Positions 11,294 through 19,574 of a DNA stretch of 56,632 nucleotides are shown one piece after another. Source of the DNA: Parageobacillus thermantarcticus (lineage in GTDB: Bacteria > Bacillota > Bacilli > Bacillales > Anoxybacillaceae). The stretch's first letter is position 1; the number at the start of each line of letters is the position of its first letter. The notes under the pieces were generated by a model. That model searched no databases, was not told the origin of the DNA, and saw only the letters and a program-made list of their open reading frames with translations. The DNA lies in contig NZ_FOJS01000018.1 of NCBI RefSeq assembly GCF_900111865.1, positions 1 to 56,632 on the forward strand, given 5' to 3'. The position numbers were made by a program, and so were the translations under genes.

Positions 11294-12671
11294 TACATTG
11301 ACAAGAAAGAAGGAACCGTTTGAGCCGCTCGAACCGAATAAGGTAAAAATGTACGTATGCGGCCCGACGGTGTACAACTATATTCATATCGGCAACGCCC
11401 GTGCCGCGATCGTGTTTGATACGATTCGCCGCTACCTAGAGTTTCGCGGTTATGAAGTGAAATATGTATCCAATTTTACCGATGTCGATGATAAGCTCAT
11501 TAAAGCGGCGCGCGAATTGGGAGAAGATGTGCCGACGATCGCGGAGCGTTTTATTCAAGCATATTTTGAAGATATTGCGGCGCTTGGCTGCAAGAAAGCG
11601 GACGTGCACCCGCGCGTAACGGAAAATATGGAGACGATTATTGAATTTATTCAAGCATTGATCGAAAAAGGTTATGCGTACGAAGTCGATGGAGATGTGT
11701 ACTATCGCACAAGAAAATTTGCAGAATACGGCAAACTCTCACATCAGTCTATTGATGAACTGAAAGCAGGAGCGCGCATTGAGGTTGGGGAAAAGAAAGA
11801 AGATCCGCTTGATTTCGCATTATGGAAAGCGGCAAAAGAGGGAGAAATTTGCTGGGATAGCCCGTGGGGAAAAGGGCGTCCGGGATGGCATATCGAATGC
11901 TCGGCAATGGCGCGCAAATATTTAGGGGATACGATTGATATTCACGCTGGCGGTCAAGATTTGACGTTCCCGCATCATGAGAATGAAATTGCTCAATCAG
12001 AAGCGTTGACAGGCAAACCGTTTGCGAAATATTGGCTTCATAACGGATATTTGAATATTAATAACGAAAAAATGTCGAAATCGCTCGGCAACTTCGTGCT
12101 TGTTCACGACATTATCCAACAAATTGATCCGCAAGTATTGCGGTTTTTTATGCTTTCTGTTCACTACCGAAATCCGATTAACTATAGCGAAGAATTATTA
12201 GAAAGCGCCAAAAAAGGGTTGGAGCGGCTAAAAACGTCTTATTTTAATTTAAAACATCGCTTGCAAAGCAGCACGAACTTAACCGATGACGACGAGCAGT
12301 GGCTTGCGCGCATTCAAGAGCAGCATAAGGCATTTATTCGGGAAATGGACGACGATTTTAATACAGCTAATGGAATCGCCGTGTTATTTGAACTGGCGAA
12401 ACAAGCAAATTTGTATTTGCATGAGAAGAACACATCGGAACGCGTTATTCATGCGTTTTTACGCGAATTTGAACAGTTGTTAGGCGTACTTGGCATTACG
12501 CTGCAAGAAGAGGAATTGTTGGATGAGGAAATCGAAGCGCTTATTCAAAAGCGGAACGAAGCGAGAAAAAACCGGAATTTTGCTTTAGCGGATCAAATTC
12601 GTGATGAATTAAGGGCGAAAAACATTATTTTGGAAGATACGCCGCAAGGAACAAGATGGAAAAGAGGATAA
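11271..12671 (+). CDS. cysS: Cysteinyl-tRNA synthetase
   Basis: Class I synthetase that charges tRNA-Cys. The zinc ligand Cys30 precedes the HIGH-type motif HIGN at 39-42; further zinc ligands lie in [10 protein letters not shown] and FPHHENE. The KMSKS motif is near residue 267. The length is 466 residues. The start ATG 11271 lies inside the end of cysE, with AAGGAAAGGAAG as ribosome site, which suggests coupled translation. Being under a T-box read by its own substrate tRNA, it should be induced when tRNA-Cys is uncharged. Confidence 0.97.
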   Translation: MSSIRLYNTLTRKKEPFEPLEPNKVKMYVCGPTVYNYIHIGNARAAIVFDTIRRYLEFRGYEVKYVSNFTDVDDKLIKAARELGEDVPTIAERFIQAYFEDIAALGCKKADVHPRVTENMETIIEFIQALIEKGYAYEVDGDVYYRTRKFAEYGKLSHQSIDELKAGARIEVGEKKEDPLDFALWKAAKEGEICWDSPWGKGRPGWHIECSAMARKYLGDTIDIHAGGQDLTFPHHENEIAQSEALTGKPFAKYWLHNGYLNINNEKMSKSLGNFVLVHDIIQQIDPQVLRFFMLSVHYRNPINYSEELLESAKKGLERLKTSYFNLKHRLQSSTNLTDDDEQWLARIQEQHKAFIREMDDDFNTANGIAVLFELAKQANLYLHEKNTSERVIHAFLREFEQLLGVLGITLQEEELLDEEIEALIQKRNEARKNRNFALADQIRDELRAKNIILEDTPQGTRWKRG

Positions 12672-12676
12672 GATGC

Positions 12677-13096
12677 ATGAATCTTTTGCAGCCAGTCAAA
12701 GATGTGAAACAAATGAACGGATTAACGCTTGCTTACATTGGCGATGCCGTATACGAATTGTACGTGCGGCATCACCTTCTTTCTAACGGAAATGTAAAGC
12801 CGCATCAGCTTCATAAGCAAGCGATTCAATATGTATCGGCAAAAGCGCAGGCAAAAGTGCTGTTAACATTGTTAGAAAATGGGATATTAACAGAAGAAGA
12901 GCAATCGGTCGTTCGCCGGGGGCGAAACGCCAAATCCGGCACGATTCCCAAAAATACGGATGTGCAGACGTACCGATATAGTACAGCGTTTGAAGCGTTG
13001 ATCGGGTACCATTTTTTAGGTAATAATGAAGAACGTGTCGAGGAGCTTATTCGCTGTTCTTTTGCGATTATTGAAAGTGAGGAAAGGAAGTTGTAG
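12677..13096 (+). CDS. mrnC: Mini-ribonuclease III (23S rRNA maturation)
   Basis: Mini-III is a double-strand-specific RNase that trims 23S rRNA precursors. It contains only the RNase III catalytic domain and no dsRNA-binding domain, matching the 139-residue length. The active-site blocks [10 protein letters not shown] and FEALIGY are clear. The frame is open from 12656 inside cysS, but ATG 12677 has AGAGGA at 8 bases and gives the family N-terminus. It begins 5 bases after the cysS stop and ends 2 bases before rlmB, so the RNA-processing genes are tightly packed. Confidence 0.93.
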   Translation: MNLLQPVKDVKQMNGLTLAYIGDAVYELYVRHHLLSNGNVKPHQLHKQAIQYVSAKAQAKVLLTLLENGILTEEEQSVVRRGRNAKSGTIPKNTDVQTYRYSTAFEALIGYHFLGNNEERVEELIRCSFAIIESEERKL

Positions 13097-13098
13097 CA

Positions 13099-13836
13099 AT
13101 GGATTTTATTATTGGAAAAAATCCCGTCATCGAGGCGTTGAAATCGGAAAGACAAATTAACAAAATTTGGATAGCGGAAGGTGTGCAGCGTCACTCCGTT
13201 CAACCGATTATTCAGCTCGCTAAGCAAAACGGTGTGCTTGTGCAATATGTTCCGAAAAAAAAACTTGATCAAATGGTAGAAGGGACGCACCAAGGAGTTG
13301 TCGCTCAAGTTGCGGCATACCGTTATTATGAGGTCGATGATTTATTTGCGCGAGCGTCCGAAAAAAACGAACCGCCATTTTTTCTGATTCTTGATGAACT
13401 CGAAGACCCGCATAATTTAGGTTCGATTATGCGGACGGCTGATGCTGTAGGGGCGCACGGCATCATTATTCCGAAGCGGCGCTCTGTCGGCTTGACGGCA
13501 ACGGTCGCAAAAGCTTCGACAGGGGCGATCGAATACATTCCTGTCGCGCGAGTGACGAATTTGGCGAGAACGATCGATGAATTAAAAGAGCGCGGTGTAT
13601 GGATTGTCGGGACGGATGCCAAAGCGAAAGATGACTATCGCTCCCTTGACGGAACGATGCCGCTGGCTCTTGTAATTGGCAGTGAAGGAAAAGGAATCGG
13701 AAGGCTTATTTTAGAAAAATGCGATTTTCTCATTCGTTTGCCGATGCGAGGGCATGTTACGTCATTGAACGCTTCTGTCGCCGCTAGCCTTCTCATGTAT
13801 GAGGTGTACCGCAAACGCTATCCGTTAGGGGAATAA
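13099..13836 (+). CDS. rlmB: 23S rRNA 2'-O-methyltransferase, SpoU family (RlmB-like)
   Basis: The protein belongs to the SPOUT superfamily, whose members bind S-adenosylmethionine in a knotted fold. An N-terminal substrate-binding domain (about 1-75) is followed by the methyltransferase domain with motif 1 NLGSIMRTA, motif 2 IGSEGKG and motif 3 LNASVAAS. RlmB in E. coli modifies G2251 of 23S rRNA; the same target is likely but inferred. The length of 245 residues is normal. Start ATG 13099 has GGAAAGGAAG upstream, overlapping the end of mrnC. Confidence 0.92.
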   Translation: MDFIIGKNPVIEALKSERQINKIWIAEGVQRHSVQPIIQLAKQNGVLVQYVPKKKLDQMVEGTHQGVVAQVAAYRYYEVDDLFARASEKNEPPFFLILDELEDPHNLGSIMRTADAVGAHGIIIPKRRSVGLTATVAKASTGAIEYIPVARVTNLARTIDELKERGVWIVGTDAKAKDDYRSLDGTMPLALVIGSEGKGIGRLILEKCDFLIRLPMRGHVTSLNASVAASLLMYEVYRKRYPLGE

Positions 13837-13840
13837 ATCA

Positions 13841-14353
13841 ATGAATATTCTGATTGTCGATGGCTATAACATGATCGGTGCTTGGCCGGAGCTGCGCAAG
13901 CTAAAGGAGGAGGATGACCTTGCTGCGGCAAGGGATTTATTGATTTCCAAAATGGCCGAGTACCAAGGATTTACTGGTGACCGAGTCATTATCGTTTTCG
14001 ATGCGCACCTCGTACAAGGGAATGAGAAAAAATACAAGGACCATCAAGTCGAAGTTATTTTTACAAAGGAAAATGAGACAGCGGATGAGCGGATTGAAAG
14101 ATTGGCAAAAAGCTTAATTAATGTGCAAACAAAGGTGTATGTCGCTACTTCCGATTATACGGAGCAATGGACGATTTTTAGTCAAGGGGCGCTGCGCAAG
14201 TCGGCACGCGAACTTTTAGCGGAGATGGAATCGATCGAAAAAGCTATTTCAAAAAAATTGCAAGATATAAAAGAGCAAACCCCGATGTCCAAAGTTCCGT
14301 TGACAGACGAAGTAGCTAGAATTTTCGAAAAATGGCGAAGAGGGCAAAAATGA
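13841..14353 (+). CDS. rae1: Ribosome-associated endoribonuclease Rae1 (YacP), NYN domain
   Basis: The 170-residue protein is a single NYN (PIN-like) nuclease domain. The N-terminal ILIVDGYNMIGAW carries the first catalytic aspartate, VIIVFDAH a second one and VATSDYTEQW a third acidic block. In B. subtilis this protein enters the ribosomal A site and cuts mRNA during translation; the same role is inferred here. The start ATG 13841 lies 4 bases after rlmB, with TTAGGGGAA as ribosome site at its end. Confidence 0.92.
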   Translation: MNILIVDGYNMIGAWPELRKLKEEDDLAAARDLLISKMAEYQGFTGDRVIIVFDAHLVQGNEKKYKDHQVEVIFTKENETADERIERLAKSLINVQTKVYVATSDYTEQWTIFSQGALRKSARELLAEMESIEKAISKKLQDIKEQTPMSKVPLTDEVARIFEKWRRGQK

Positions 14354-14357
14354 ACGG

Positions 14358-14387
14358 TTGACGCTGTAAAAATTTGTACTGTATAAT
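14358..14387 (+). promoter_or_regulatory. SigA-type promoter of sigH
   Basis: TTGACG at 14358-14363 and a perfect TATAAT at 14382-14387, 18 bp apart, lie 35 bases before the sigH start. In B. subtilis the sigH promoter is SigA-dependent and repressed by AbrB; no clear AbrB site can be named from sequence alone. Confidence 0.85.
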
Positions 14388-14422
14388 AAATTCTAGCGAT
14401 TTATGCGGTCGGGGGGATCAGC

Positions 14423-15073
14423 GTGGGCGAATGCTTCAAAGAAAAGGCGCACAAAAGCTATAAGCATTTGGAAGATGAGCAGTTAGTGGAGCTTGTGCAT
14501 CAAGGGGATGGGGACGCGCTTGATTTTTTGATCCATAAGTACCAAAACTTTGTACGTGCCAAAGCGCGCTCTTATTTTTTAGTCGGCGCGGATCGGGAAG
14601 ATATCATCCAGGAAGGAATGATCGGTTTATATAAGGCGGTTCGCGATTTTAAAGGGGACAAGCTTTCTTCTTTTAAAGCGTTTGCAGAACTTTGCATTAC
14701 GAGGCAGATGATCACCGCGATTAAAACGGCGACAAGACAAAAGCATATCCCGCTTAATTCCTACGTATCGTTAGACAAACCGATTTATGATGATGAATCG
14801 GATCGGACGTTGATGGATGTCATTTCTGGAACGAAAGCGATGGATCCAGAAGAGCTGATCGTCAATCGCGAAGAAGTCGATGATATTGAAGTGAAAATGA
14901 CGGAGCTGCTCAGCGATTTAGAACGGAAGGTGCTTGCTTTATATTTGGATGGCCGCTCATATCAAGAGATTTCTGAAGAGTTAAACCGCCATGTCAAATC
15001 GATCGATAACGCCCTTCAGCGCGTAAAAAGGAAGCTGGAAAAATATTTAGAGTGTCGTGAAATTAGCCTTTAG
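14423..15073 (+). CDS. sigH: RNA polymerase sigma-H factor (Spo0H)
   Basis: Sigma-H directs post-exponential and early sporulation transcription. The 216 residues contain sigma regions 2 (about 20-95, with GADREDIIQEGMIGLYKAVR) and 4 (about 155-210, with the helix-turn-helix YQEISEELNRHVKSIDNALQ). Similarity to B. subtilis sigma-H is strong over the whole length. Start GTG 14423 follows GGGGGGAT. It has its own promoter, and a weak terminator overlaps its stop codon. Confidence 0.97.
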   Translation: MGECFKEKAHKSYKHLEDEQLVELVHQGDGDALDFLIHKYQNFVRAKARSYFLVGADREDIIQEGMIGLYKAVRDFKGDKLSSFKAFAELCITRQMITAIKTATRQKHIPLNSYVSLDKPIYDDESDRTLMDVISGTKAMDPEELIVNREEVDDIEVKMTELLSDLERKVLALYLDGRSYQEISEELNRHVKSIDNALQRVKRKLEKYLECREISL

Positions 15074-15092
15074 GAAAGGGCTTTCTATTTTC
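15065..15092 (+). terminator. Weak terminator overlapping the sigH stop codon
   Basis: A 7-bp stem (15065-15071/15076-15082, one G-U pair) with a 4-base loop is followed by a T-rich tail. It could separate sigH from rpmG-secE, which have a promoter just downstream. Confidence 0.5.
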
Positions 15093-15101
15093 TTGCTGTC
15101 A

Positions 15102-15131
15102 TTGACATTGGGAATGTGTGTATGGTAAATT
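15102..15131 (+). promoter_or_regulatory. Probable promoter of rpmG-secE
   Basis: A perfect TTGACA at 15102-15107 is followed after 18 bp by TAAATT (15126-15131), 35 bases before the rpmG start. The -10 is imperfect. Confidence 0.6.
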
Positions 15132-15165
15132 TTTATGGACATCTTGTAGAAATGGCGGGACATTC

Positions 15166-15315
15166 ATGCGCAAAAAAATTATTTTAGCTTGCAGCAGATG
15201 CAATAGCCGAAATTACGTTACGATGAAAAACGTCAACCATTTTCAACAACGCTTTGAAACGAATAAATTTTGCAAAACTTGCAATGCGCACACGACCCAC
15301 CGCGAAACGAAATAA
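15166..15315 (+). CDS. rpmG: Ribosomal protein bL33, zinc-binding form
   Basis: The 49-residue protein is part of the large subunit near the E site. Cysteines 9, 12, 36 and 39 form the two CxxC pairs of a zinc ribbon, so this is the zinc-dependent (C+) form rather than a zinc-independent paralogue. The frame is open upstream to 15118, but ATG 15166 follows GGCGGGA and gives the family N-terminus MRKKI. The position before secE matches rpmGB of B. subtilis. Confidence 0.95.
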   Translation: MRKKIILACSRCNSRNYVTMKNVNHFQQRFETNKFCKTCNAHTTHRETK

Positions 15316-15357
15316 AGCAACGTGGGCAGCTCGTACGTTTGTTGGAGGTTACTAATC

Positions 15358-15540
15358 ATGCAGCGAATGATGAATTTTTTTAAAGAAGTAGCACGAGAAA
15401 TGAAAAAGGTAAGCTGGCCAAGCCGAAAAGAACTCGTTAATTATACGGCGGTTGTATTGGCCACCGTTGCGTTTTTTACGGTATTTTTTGCAGTGGTTGA
15501 CCTAGGTATTTCCAAATTAATTCGTCTTGTTTTTGAATAA
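15358..15540 (+). CDS. secE: Preprotein translocase subunit SecE
   Basis: SecE is the small essential subunit of the SecYEG channel. The 60-residue protein is of the short Gram-positive type with a single membrane helix at about residues 31-52, preceded by the amphipathic segment with VSWPSRKELVNYT, the conserved SecE signature. Start ATG 15358 follows GGAGGTTACTAATC; the open frame starts at 15322 but has no ribosome site there. Its partner secY lies in this window at 41521. Confidence 0.95.
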   Translation: MQRMMNFFKEVAREMKKVSWPSRKELVNYTAVVLATVAFFTVFFAVVDLGISKLIRLVFE

Positions 15541-15563
15541 GTGTTTCGCCCATATGATATAAT
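15533..15563 (+). promoter_or_regulatory. Extended -10 promoter upstream of nusG
   Basis: TGATATAAT at 15555-15563 is a perfect extended -10 element. TTGAAT at 15533-15538, inside the end of secE, could be a -35 at a long 19-bp spacing. It would start nusG about 100 bases before its coding region. Confidence 0.55.
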
Positions 15564-15670
15564 GAAAAATAAATAGATAGAAACATATAGCCCGGCAACG
15601 GGTTTTTGTTTTGTTTAAAAAAGGACACCAAACCGGTTTAGGGAGGGAAAGGACGTTTAAGTCCCAATCA

Positions 15671-16204
15671 ATGGAAAAAAATTGGTATGTTATTCATACG
15701 TATTCCGGCTATGAAAATAAAGTGAAAGCCAACTTGGAAAAACGCGTCGAGTCTATGGGGATGCAAGATAAAATTTTTCGCATCGTCGTTCCTGAAGAAA
15801 CGGAGGCGGATACAAAAAGCGGTAAAAAGAAAGCGACAAAAAGAAAAGTATTTCCGGGGTATGTGTTAGTCGAGATGATTATGACAGATGATTCGTGGTA
15901 TGTAGTGCGCAATACGCCAGGAGTAACGGGATTTGTCGGCTCAAGCGGAGCTGGTTCAAAACCGACGCCGCTTCTTAAAGAAGAAGTCGAAATGATTTTT
16001 AAGCGGATGGGCATGCCGCTTGCCGAGCTGGATGTAGATTATGAATTAAAAGAAACGGTAAGAGTGAAAGAAGGTCCTTTTGCCAATTTTACAGGTACAA
16101 TTGAAGAGATCGATGTTGATAAAAGAAAAGTGAAAGTGCTTGTCAATATGTTTGGTCGCGAAACGCCGGTGGAATTTGAGTTTTCGCAAATTGAAAAAAT
16201 ATGA
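15671..16204 (+). CDS. nusG: Transcription elongation/termination factor NusG
   Basis: NusG binds RNA polymerase and couples it to pausing, Rho and translation. The 177 residues comprise the NGN domain (about 1-115, starting MEKNWYVIHTYSGYE) and a C-terminal KOW domain (about 125-177). ATG 15671 gives exactly the family N-terminus. The strong purine tract GGGAGGGAAAGGA at 15641-15653 is unusually far from it, about 17 bases, and no closer start codon exists in frame. An upstream TTG (15611) would add 20 unrelated residues and lacks a ribosome site. Confidence 0.96.
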   Translation: MEKNWYVIHTYSGYENKVKANLEKRVESMGMQDKIFRIVVPEETEADTKSGKKKATKRKVFPGYVLVEMIMTDDSWYVVRNTPGVTGFVGSSGAGSKPTPLLKEEVEMIFKRMGMPLAELDVDYELKETVRVKEGPFANFTGTIEEIDVDKRKVKVLVNMFGRETPVEFEFSQIEKI

Positions 16205-16215
16205 TGGAAAATAAC

Positions 16216-16244
16216 TTGCAATCGAAATAGAAAAGTGATAATAT
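16216..16244 (+). promoter_or_regulatory. Promoter of rplK-rplA
   Basis: TTGCAA at 16216-16221 and TAATAT at 16239-16244 are 17 bp apart, and a TG two bases before the -10 gives an extended element. It lies just after nusG and starts a roughly 200-base leader. Confidence 0.65.
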
Positions 16245-16249
16245 TTTAA

Positions 16250-16453
16250 AGTCAGTATGTCTCGTAAATCGAGACAAAATTGTTTGCTTAGGCAATGAAC
16301 TTATACAAATTGTATAAGGGAGCGTTGTTATTTTAACACGCAGATCCTCTCGACCGAAACGAGAGATTACGGAAAAGGGCTATGCCAAGTTAGCCTTATG
16401 AGTGGGAGGGACGATCCCTAATACCACATCACGGACTTAAGGAGGTGTGTCTC
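16250..16453 (+). promoter_or_regulatory. Structured rplK leader RNA
   Basis: The untranslated leader contains several clear hairpins: 16259-16264/16270-16275 (GTCTCG/CGAGAC), 16300-16306/16312-16318, and 16347-16352/16360-16365 (CTCTCG/CGAGAG), then the L1-site mimic at 16402-16427 just before the ribosome site AAGGAGGT at 16439-16446. No intrinsic terminator with a T run is present, so control is likely at translation. Confidence 0.6.
16402..16427 (+). promoter_or_regulatory. Probable ribosomal protein L1 binding site before rplK
   Basis: GTGG (16402-16405) pairs with CCAC (16424-16427); inside, GGGA pairs with TCCC (16408-16411/16415-16418), leaving GA on the left and TAATA on the right. 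The strands GUGGGAGG and AAUACCAC also occur in helix 76 of bacterial 23S rRNA, the L1 stalk base, as I remember it. Such mimicry is how L1 represses the L11-L1 message in E. coli. It lies about 12 bases before the rplK ribosome site. Confidence 0.7.
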
Positions 16454-16879
16454 GTGGCAAAAAAAGTTGTAAAAGTCGTGAAACTACAAATTCCTGCAGG
16501 AAAAGCGAATCCGGCACCGCCAGTTGGTCCAGCGTTAGGTCAAGCCGGTGTTAATATTATGGCGTTTTGCAAAGAGTTCAATGCTCGTACAGCTGACCAA
16601 GCAGGTTTAATTATTCCGGTTGAAATTACGGTGTATGAAGACCGTTCATTTACATTTATTACAAAAACTCCGCCAGCTGCAGTGTTATTGAAAAAAGCGG
16701 CCGGCATCGAATCTGGTTCCGGTGAACCAAACCGCAATAAAGTAGCGACAATCAAACGCGATAAAGTGCGCGAGATTGCCGAACTGAAAATGCCGGATTT
16801 AAACGCAGCGAGCATCGAAGCTGCGATGCGCATGGTTGAAGGTACGGCCCGCAGCATGGGCATCGTTATCGAAGACTAA
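16454..16879 (+). CDS. rplK: Ribosomal protein uL11
   Basis: L11 binds the GTPase-associated region of 23S rRNA and is needed for the stringent response through RelA. The 141 residues show the N-terminal proline-rich hinge ([16 protein letters not shown]) and the C-terminal RNA-binding domain. GTG 16454 is the start, 7 bases after AAGGAGGT, and gives the family N-terminus; the frame opens at 16445 without a suitable site. It is followed by rplA, the normal pair. Confidence 0.97.
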   Translation: MAKKVVKVVKLQIPAGKANPAPPVGPALGQAGVNIMAFCKEFNARTADQAGLIIPVEITVYEDRSFTFITKTPPAAVLLKKAAGIESGSGEPNRNKVATIKRDKVREIAELKMPDLNAASIEAAMRMVEGTARSMGIVIED

Positions 16880-16900
16880 TGTGCATAAAGTTGGCTGAGG

Positions 16901-16942
16901 AGGTTGCGACTACAAGGAGAAATCCTTTTCGCAACCTTTATT
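16901..16942 (+). terminator. Terminator-like hairpin between rplK and rplA
   Basis: A 9-bp stem AGGTTGCGA/TCGCAACCT (16901-16909/16929-16937) encloses a second stem AAGGA/TCCTT (16914-16918/16923-16927) and is followed by TTTATT. It could reduce transcription of rplA relative to rplK or act as a processing or stability element. The T tract is short, so efficiency may be partial. Confidence 0.5.
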
Positions 16943-16943
16943 C

Positions 16944-16969
16944 GTGGGAGGTTATTCCGCTAAAACCAC
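16944..16969 (+). promoter_or_regulatory. Second probable L1 binding site, before rplA
   Basis: GTGG (16944-16947) pairs with CCAC (16966-16969) around GA on the left and GCTAAAA on the right, with an inner GG/CC pair (16950-16951/16957-16958). The left strand GTGGGAGG is identical to that of the site at 16402 and the right strand ends in AAAACCAC. It ends a few bases before the rplA ribosome site GAGGAGGA, so bound L1 could block rplA translation directly. Confidence 0.6.
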
Positions 16970-16987
16970 AATGAGGAGGAATTATGT

Positions 16988-17689
16988 ATGCCAAAAAGAG
17001 GAAAAAAATACTTGGAAGCATTGAAGCTTGTCGATCGCTCTAAAGCGTATCCAGTTGCAGAAGCGATTGAACTTGTAAAGAAAACAAACATTGCGAAATT
17101 TGATGCTACAGTGGAAGTTGCGTTTCGTTTGGGCGTTGATCCGAAAAAAGCGGACCAACAAATTCGCGGCGCGGTTGTATTGCCTCATGGTACAGGAAAA
17201 GTACAACGCGTATTAGTATTCGCAAAAGGGGAAAAAGTGAAAGAAGCGGAAGCTGCTGGCGCCGACTATGTTGGTGATACGGAATATATCAATAAAATCC
17301 AAGAAGGTTGGTTTGATTTTGACGTCGTTGTTGCCACTCCAGACATGATGGGTGAAGTAGGTAAATTAGGGCGTATTTTAGGTCCGAAAGGATTAATGCC
17401 AAACCCGAAAACAGGCACGGTTACATTTGACGTTGCGAAAGCTGTGCAAGAAATTAAAGCTGGTAAAGTGGAATATCGCGTTGATAAAGCTGGCAACGTT
17501 CATGTGCCGATTGGCAAAGTTTCGTTTGACAACGAAAAACTTGTAGAAAACTTCACTACGATTTACGAAGCGATTTTAAAAGCAAAACCGGCTGCCGCTA
17601 AAGGTACTTACGTGAAAAACGTAACCGTTACTTCGACGATGGGACCTGGTATCAAAGTAGACCCATCTACAGTTGCTGTGGCACAATAA
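16988..17689 (+). CDS. rplA: Ribosomal protein uL1
   Basis: L1 forms the mobile stalk that guides deacylated tRNA out of the E site, and in many bacteria it represses its own operon. The 233 residues have two domains; the conserved [16 protein letters not shown] block lies in the middle. Start ATG 16988 follows GAGGAGGA. Two RNA elements resembling its 23S rRNA site lie upstream of rplK and rplA, supporting feedback control here. Confidence 0.97.
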   Translation: MPKRGKKYLEALKLVDRSKAYPVAEAIELVKKTNIAKFDATVEVAFRLGVDPKKADQQIRGAVVLPHGTGKVQRVLVFAKGEKVKEAEAAGADYVGDTEYINKIQEGWFDFDVVVATPDMMGEVGKLGRILGPKGLMPNPKTGTVTFDVAKAVQEIKAGKVEYRVDKAGNVHVPIGKVSFDNEKLVENFTTIYEAILKAKPAAAKGTYVKNVTVTSTMGPGIKVDPSTVAVAQ

Positions 17690-17694
17690 AAATA

Positions 17695-17723
17695 TTGACT
17701 TCTTTCATTCTGTTTAGTAAAAT
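17695..17723 (+). promoter_or_regulatory. Promoter of the rplJ-rplL operon
   Basis: TTGACT (17695-17700) and TAAAAT (17718-17723) with a 17-bp spacer give a strong SigA-type promoter that starts the L10 leader. Confidence 0.85.
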
Positions 17724-17744
17724 AGACTTCGTCTGAAAAATGAA

Positions 17745-17886
17745 TATCATTTGTACCGTAGACAGTAGGTGCTCTTATGGAGCTTAATTTCCTACCGAGG
17801 TATTTTACTGATAGAAAAACGCGTTTAATAGCATAGGCGCGTTTTTATATGGTACCTCCATGTCTACGCGGCATGGAGGTTTTTTG
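17745..17886 (+). promoter_or_regulatory. L10 leader (L10-L12 autoregulatory RNA)
   Basis: The conserved core CCGTAGACAGTAGGTGCTC (17756-17774) with the return strand GGAGC...CCTACCGAGGT (17779-17802) forms the kink-turn hairpin typical of the bacterial L10 leader. It is followed by hairpin 17816-17823/17838-17845 and then by a strong terminator. Binding of L10(L12)4 is known in this family to favour reduced expression of rplJ-rplL. Confidence 0.85.
17854..17886 (+). terminator. Attenuator terminator of the L10 leader
   Basis: A perfect 9-bp stem ACCTCCATG/CATGGAGGT (17854-17862/17872-17880) with a 9-base loop and six T makes a strong intrinsic terminator 50 bases before rplJ. Placed after the L10-binding structure, it probably gives premature termination when L10 is in excess. 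Confidence 0.85.
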
Positions 17887-17938
17887 TTGACGCGGTATAA
17901 GTGGTGTTTTCATTTTATCTTCTACAGGAGGTGTAAAA

Positions 17939-18439
17939 ATGGGCAGTGCGATCGAACTCAAAAAGCAAATCGTAGCGGAAATTGCCGACAAATTCCGCGC
18001 AAGCAAATCGACGGTTATCGTAGACTATCGCGGCCTTAACGTAGCAGAGATCACGGAACTTCGCAAGCGGCTTCGCGAAGCGGGCGTTGAGTTCAAAGTG
18101 TATAAAAACACATTAACTCGCCGCGCTTTGGCGGAAGTCGGATTAGAAGGATTAAACGACGTATTCACTGGACCGAACGCGATTGCGTTTAGCAACGAAG
18201 ACGTTGTAGCGCCTGCGAAAATTTTAAGCGAATTTGCCAAAGAACATGAAGCGCTTGAGATCAAAGCAGGTGTGATCGAAGGCAACATTGCGACGATTGA
18301 AGAAATTAAAGCTCTTGCGAAACTTCCTTCGCGCGAAGGTTTGCTTTCTATGTTGCTTAGCGTTCTGCAAGCTCCAATTCGCAACTTTGCGCTTGTTACT
18401 AAAGCGGTTGCGGACAAAAAAGAGGAGCAAAGCGCATAA
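17939..18439 (+). CDS. rplJ: Ribosomal protein uL10
   Basis: L10 anchors the L7/L12 stalk dimers on 23S rRNA and regulates its own operon through the upstream leader. The 166 residues show the N-terminal RNA-binding domain with [19 protein letters not shown] and the C-terminal helix that holds L12 dimers. Start ATG 17939 follows AGGAGGTG. It is first in rplJ-rplL. Confidence 0.97.
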   Translation: MGSAIELKKQIVAEIADKFRASKSTVIVDYRGLNVAEITELRKRLREAGVEFKVYKNTLTRRALAEVGLEGLNDVFTGPNAIAFSNEDVVAPAKILSEFAKEHEALEIKAGVIEGNIATIEEIKALAKLPSREGLLSMLLSVLQAPIRNFALVTKAVADKKEEQSA

Positions 18440-18492
18440 TTTTCTTTTCGCTCATGCGATAAAACCATAATGATATTAAGGAGGAACTGATG

Positions 18493-18861
18493 ATGACTAA
18501 AGAACAAATCATTGAAGCGATTAAAAATATGACAGTATTAGAATTAAACGAATTAGTAAAAGCAATTGAAGAAGAGTTCGGCGTAACTGCTGCTGCTCCT
18601 GTAGTAGTTGCTGGTGGCGCTGCTGGTGGCGGCGATGCTGCTGCGGAAAAAACAGAATTCGATGTTATTCTTACTGACGGCGGCGCACAAAAAATTAAAG
18701 TTATCAAAGTTGTTCGTGAAATCACTGGCCTTGGCTTGAAAGAAGCAAAAGACTTAGTAGATAACACTCCAAAACCAATTAAAGAAGGCGTTTCTAAAGA
18801 AGAAGCGGAAGAAATTAAAGCAAAACTTGAAGAAGTTGGCGCTAGCGTCGAATTAAAATAA
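18493..18861 (+). CDS. rplL: Ribosomal protein bL12 (L7/L12)
   Basis: L12 forms the flexible stalk that recruits translational GTPases. An N-terminal dimerization helix pair (about 1-33), an Ala/Gly-rich hinge (about 35-52) and the C-terminal factor-binding domain with [20 protein letters not shown] are visible. Two ATG codons, 18490 and 18493, are in frame; the second is 8 bases from GGAGG and gives 122 residues. A strong terminator follows. Confidence 0.96.
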   Translation: MTKEQIIEAIKNMTVLELNELVKAIEEEFGVTAAAPVVVAGGAAGGGDAAAEKTEFDVILTDGGAQKIKVIKVVREITGLGLKEAKDLVDNTPKPIKEGVSKEEAEEIKAKLEEVGASVELK

Positions 18862-18885
18862 TGTTATTTTTCTGCATGTATACAG

Positions 18886-18917
18886 AAAAAAGCTCGCTGG
18901 AAACGGCGGGCTTTTTT
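18886..18917 (+). terminator. Terminator after rplL
   Basis: An 8-bp GC-rich stem with G-U pairs (18892-18899/18904-18911), capped by a GAAA tetraloop, flanked by A6 and T6. It ends the rplJ-rplL operon before the methyltransferase gene. Confidence 0.9.
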
Positions 18918-18971
18918 ATTTATAAAAAAGTGGATATGATGAAAATAGAAAAGTAAAAGAAGGTGATGTCA

Positions 18972-19574
18972 TTGAGCGAACATTATTACTCCCCAACTCC
19001 GTCATCGGAAAGCAATCCACATACGTGGACGTTTACGTTGCGAGGCAATGAACTGGCGTTTACGACAGATAGCGGCGTATTTTCGAAACGAGAAGTCGAT
19101 TTTGGGACGCGCTTGCTTATTGAAACGTTTGAAGAACCGGACGTGGACGGCGATTTTTTAGATGTCGGGTGCGGATATGGTCCGATCGGGTTGGCTGTTG
19201 CGAAGTCATTTCCGGACCGCCATGTGGACATGATTGATATAAACAAGCGCGCGCTTGAGTTGGCGAATGAGAATAAGCGTGCTAACCATATTGCAAACGC
19301 GTCGATTTATGAAAGTGATTTATTTGAACGAGTGGGAGATAAAAAGTTTGCCGCGATTTTGACAAACCCGCCGATCCGCGCGGGGAAACGTGTCGTTTAC
19401 GCCATTTTTGAGCAAAGCGCTGCCCATCTTTACCCTAACGGGGAATTGTGGATTGTGATTCAGAAAAAACAAGGGGCACCTTCCGCGCTAAAAAAATTAC
19501 AAGAAATATTCTCATGCGTAGAAGTGGTGGCAAAGAAAAAAGGATATTATATCATAAAGTCAAAAAAATGTTGA
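18972..19574 (+). CDS. RsmC-like class I methyltransferase (YbxB)
   Basis: The 200-residue protein is a Rossmann-fold methyltransferase of the small MTS domain group. It shows the S-adenosylmethionine motif LDVGCGYGPIGL and the catalytic motif NPPIR, the signature of N2-guanine methyltransferases. It equals the C-terminal half of E. coli RsmC; a 16S rRNA target is inferred, not shown. I chose TTG 18972 because it gives MSEHYY, as in B. subtilis YbxB, at a good distance from AGAAGGTG; ATG 18966 is too close to it. The place between rplL and rpoB is conserved. Confidence 0.85.
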   Translation: MSEHYYSPTPSSESNPHTWTFTLRGNELAFTTDSGVFSKREVDFGTRLLIETFEEPDVDGDFLDVGCGYGPIGLAVAKSFPDRHVDMIDINKRALELANENKRANHIANASIYESDLFERVGDKKFAAILTNPPIRAGKRVVYAIFEQSAAHLYPNGELWIVIQKKQGAPSALKKLQEIFSCVEVVAKKKGYYIIKSKKC

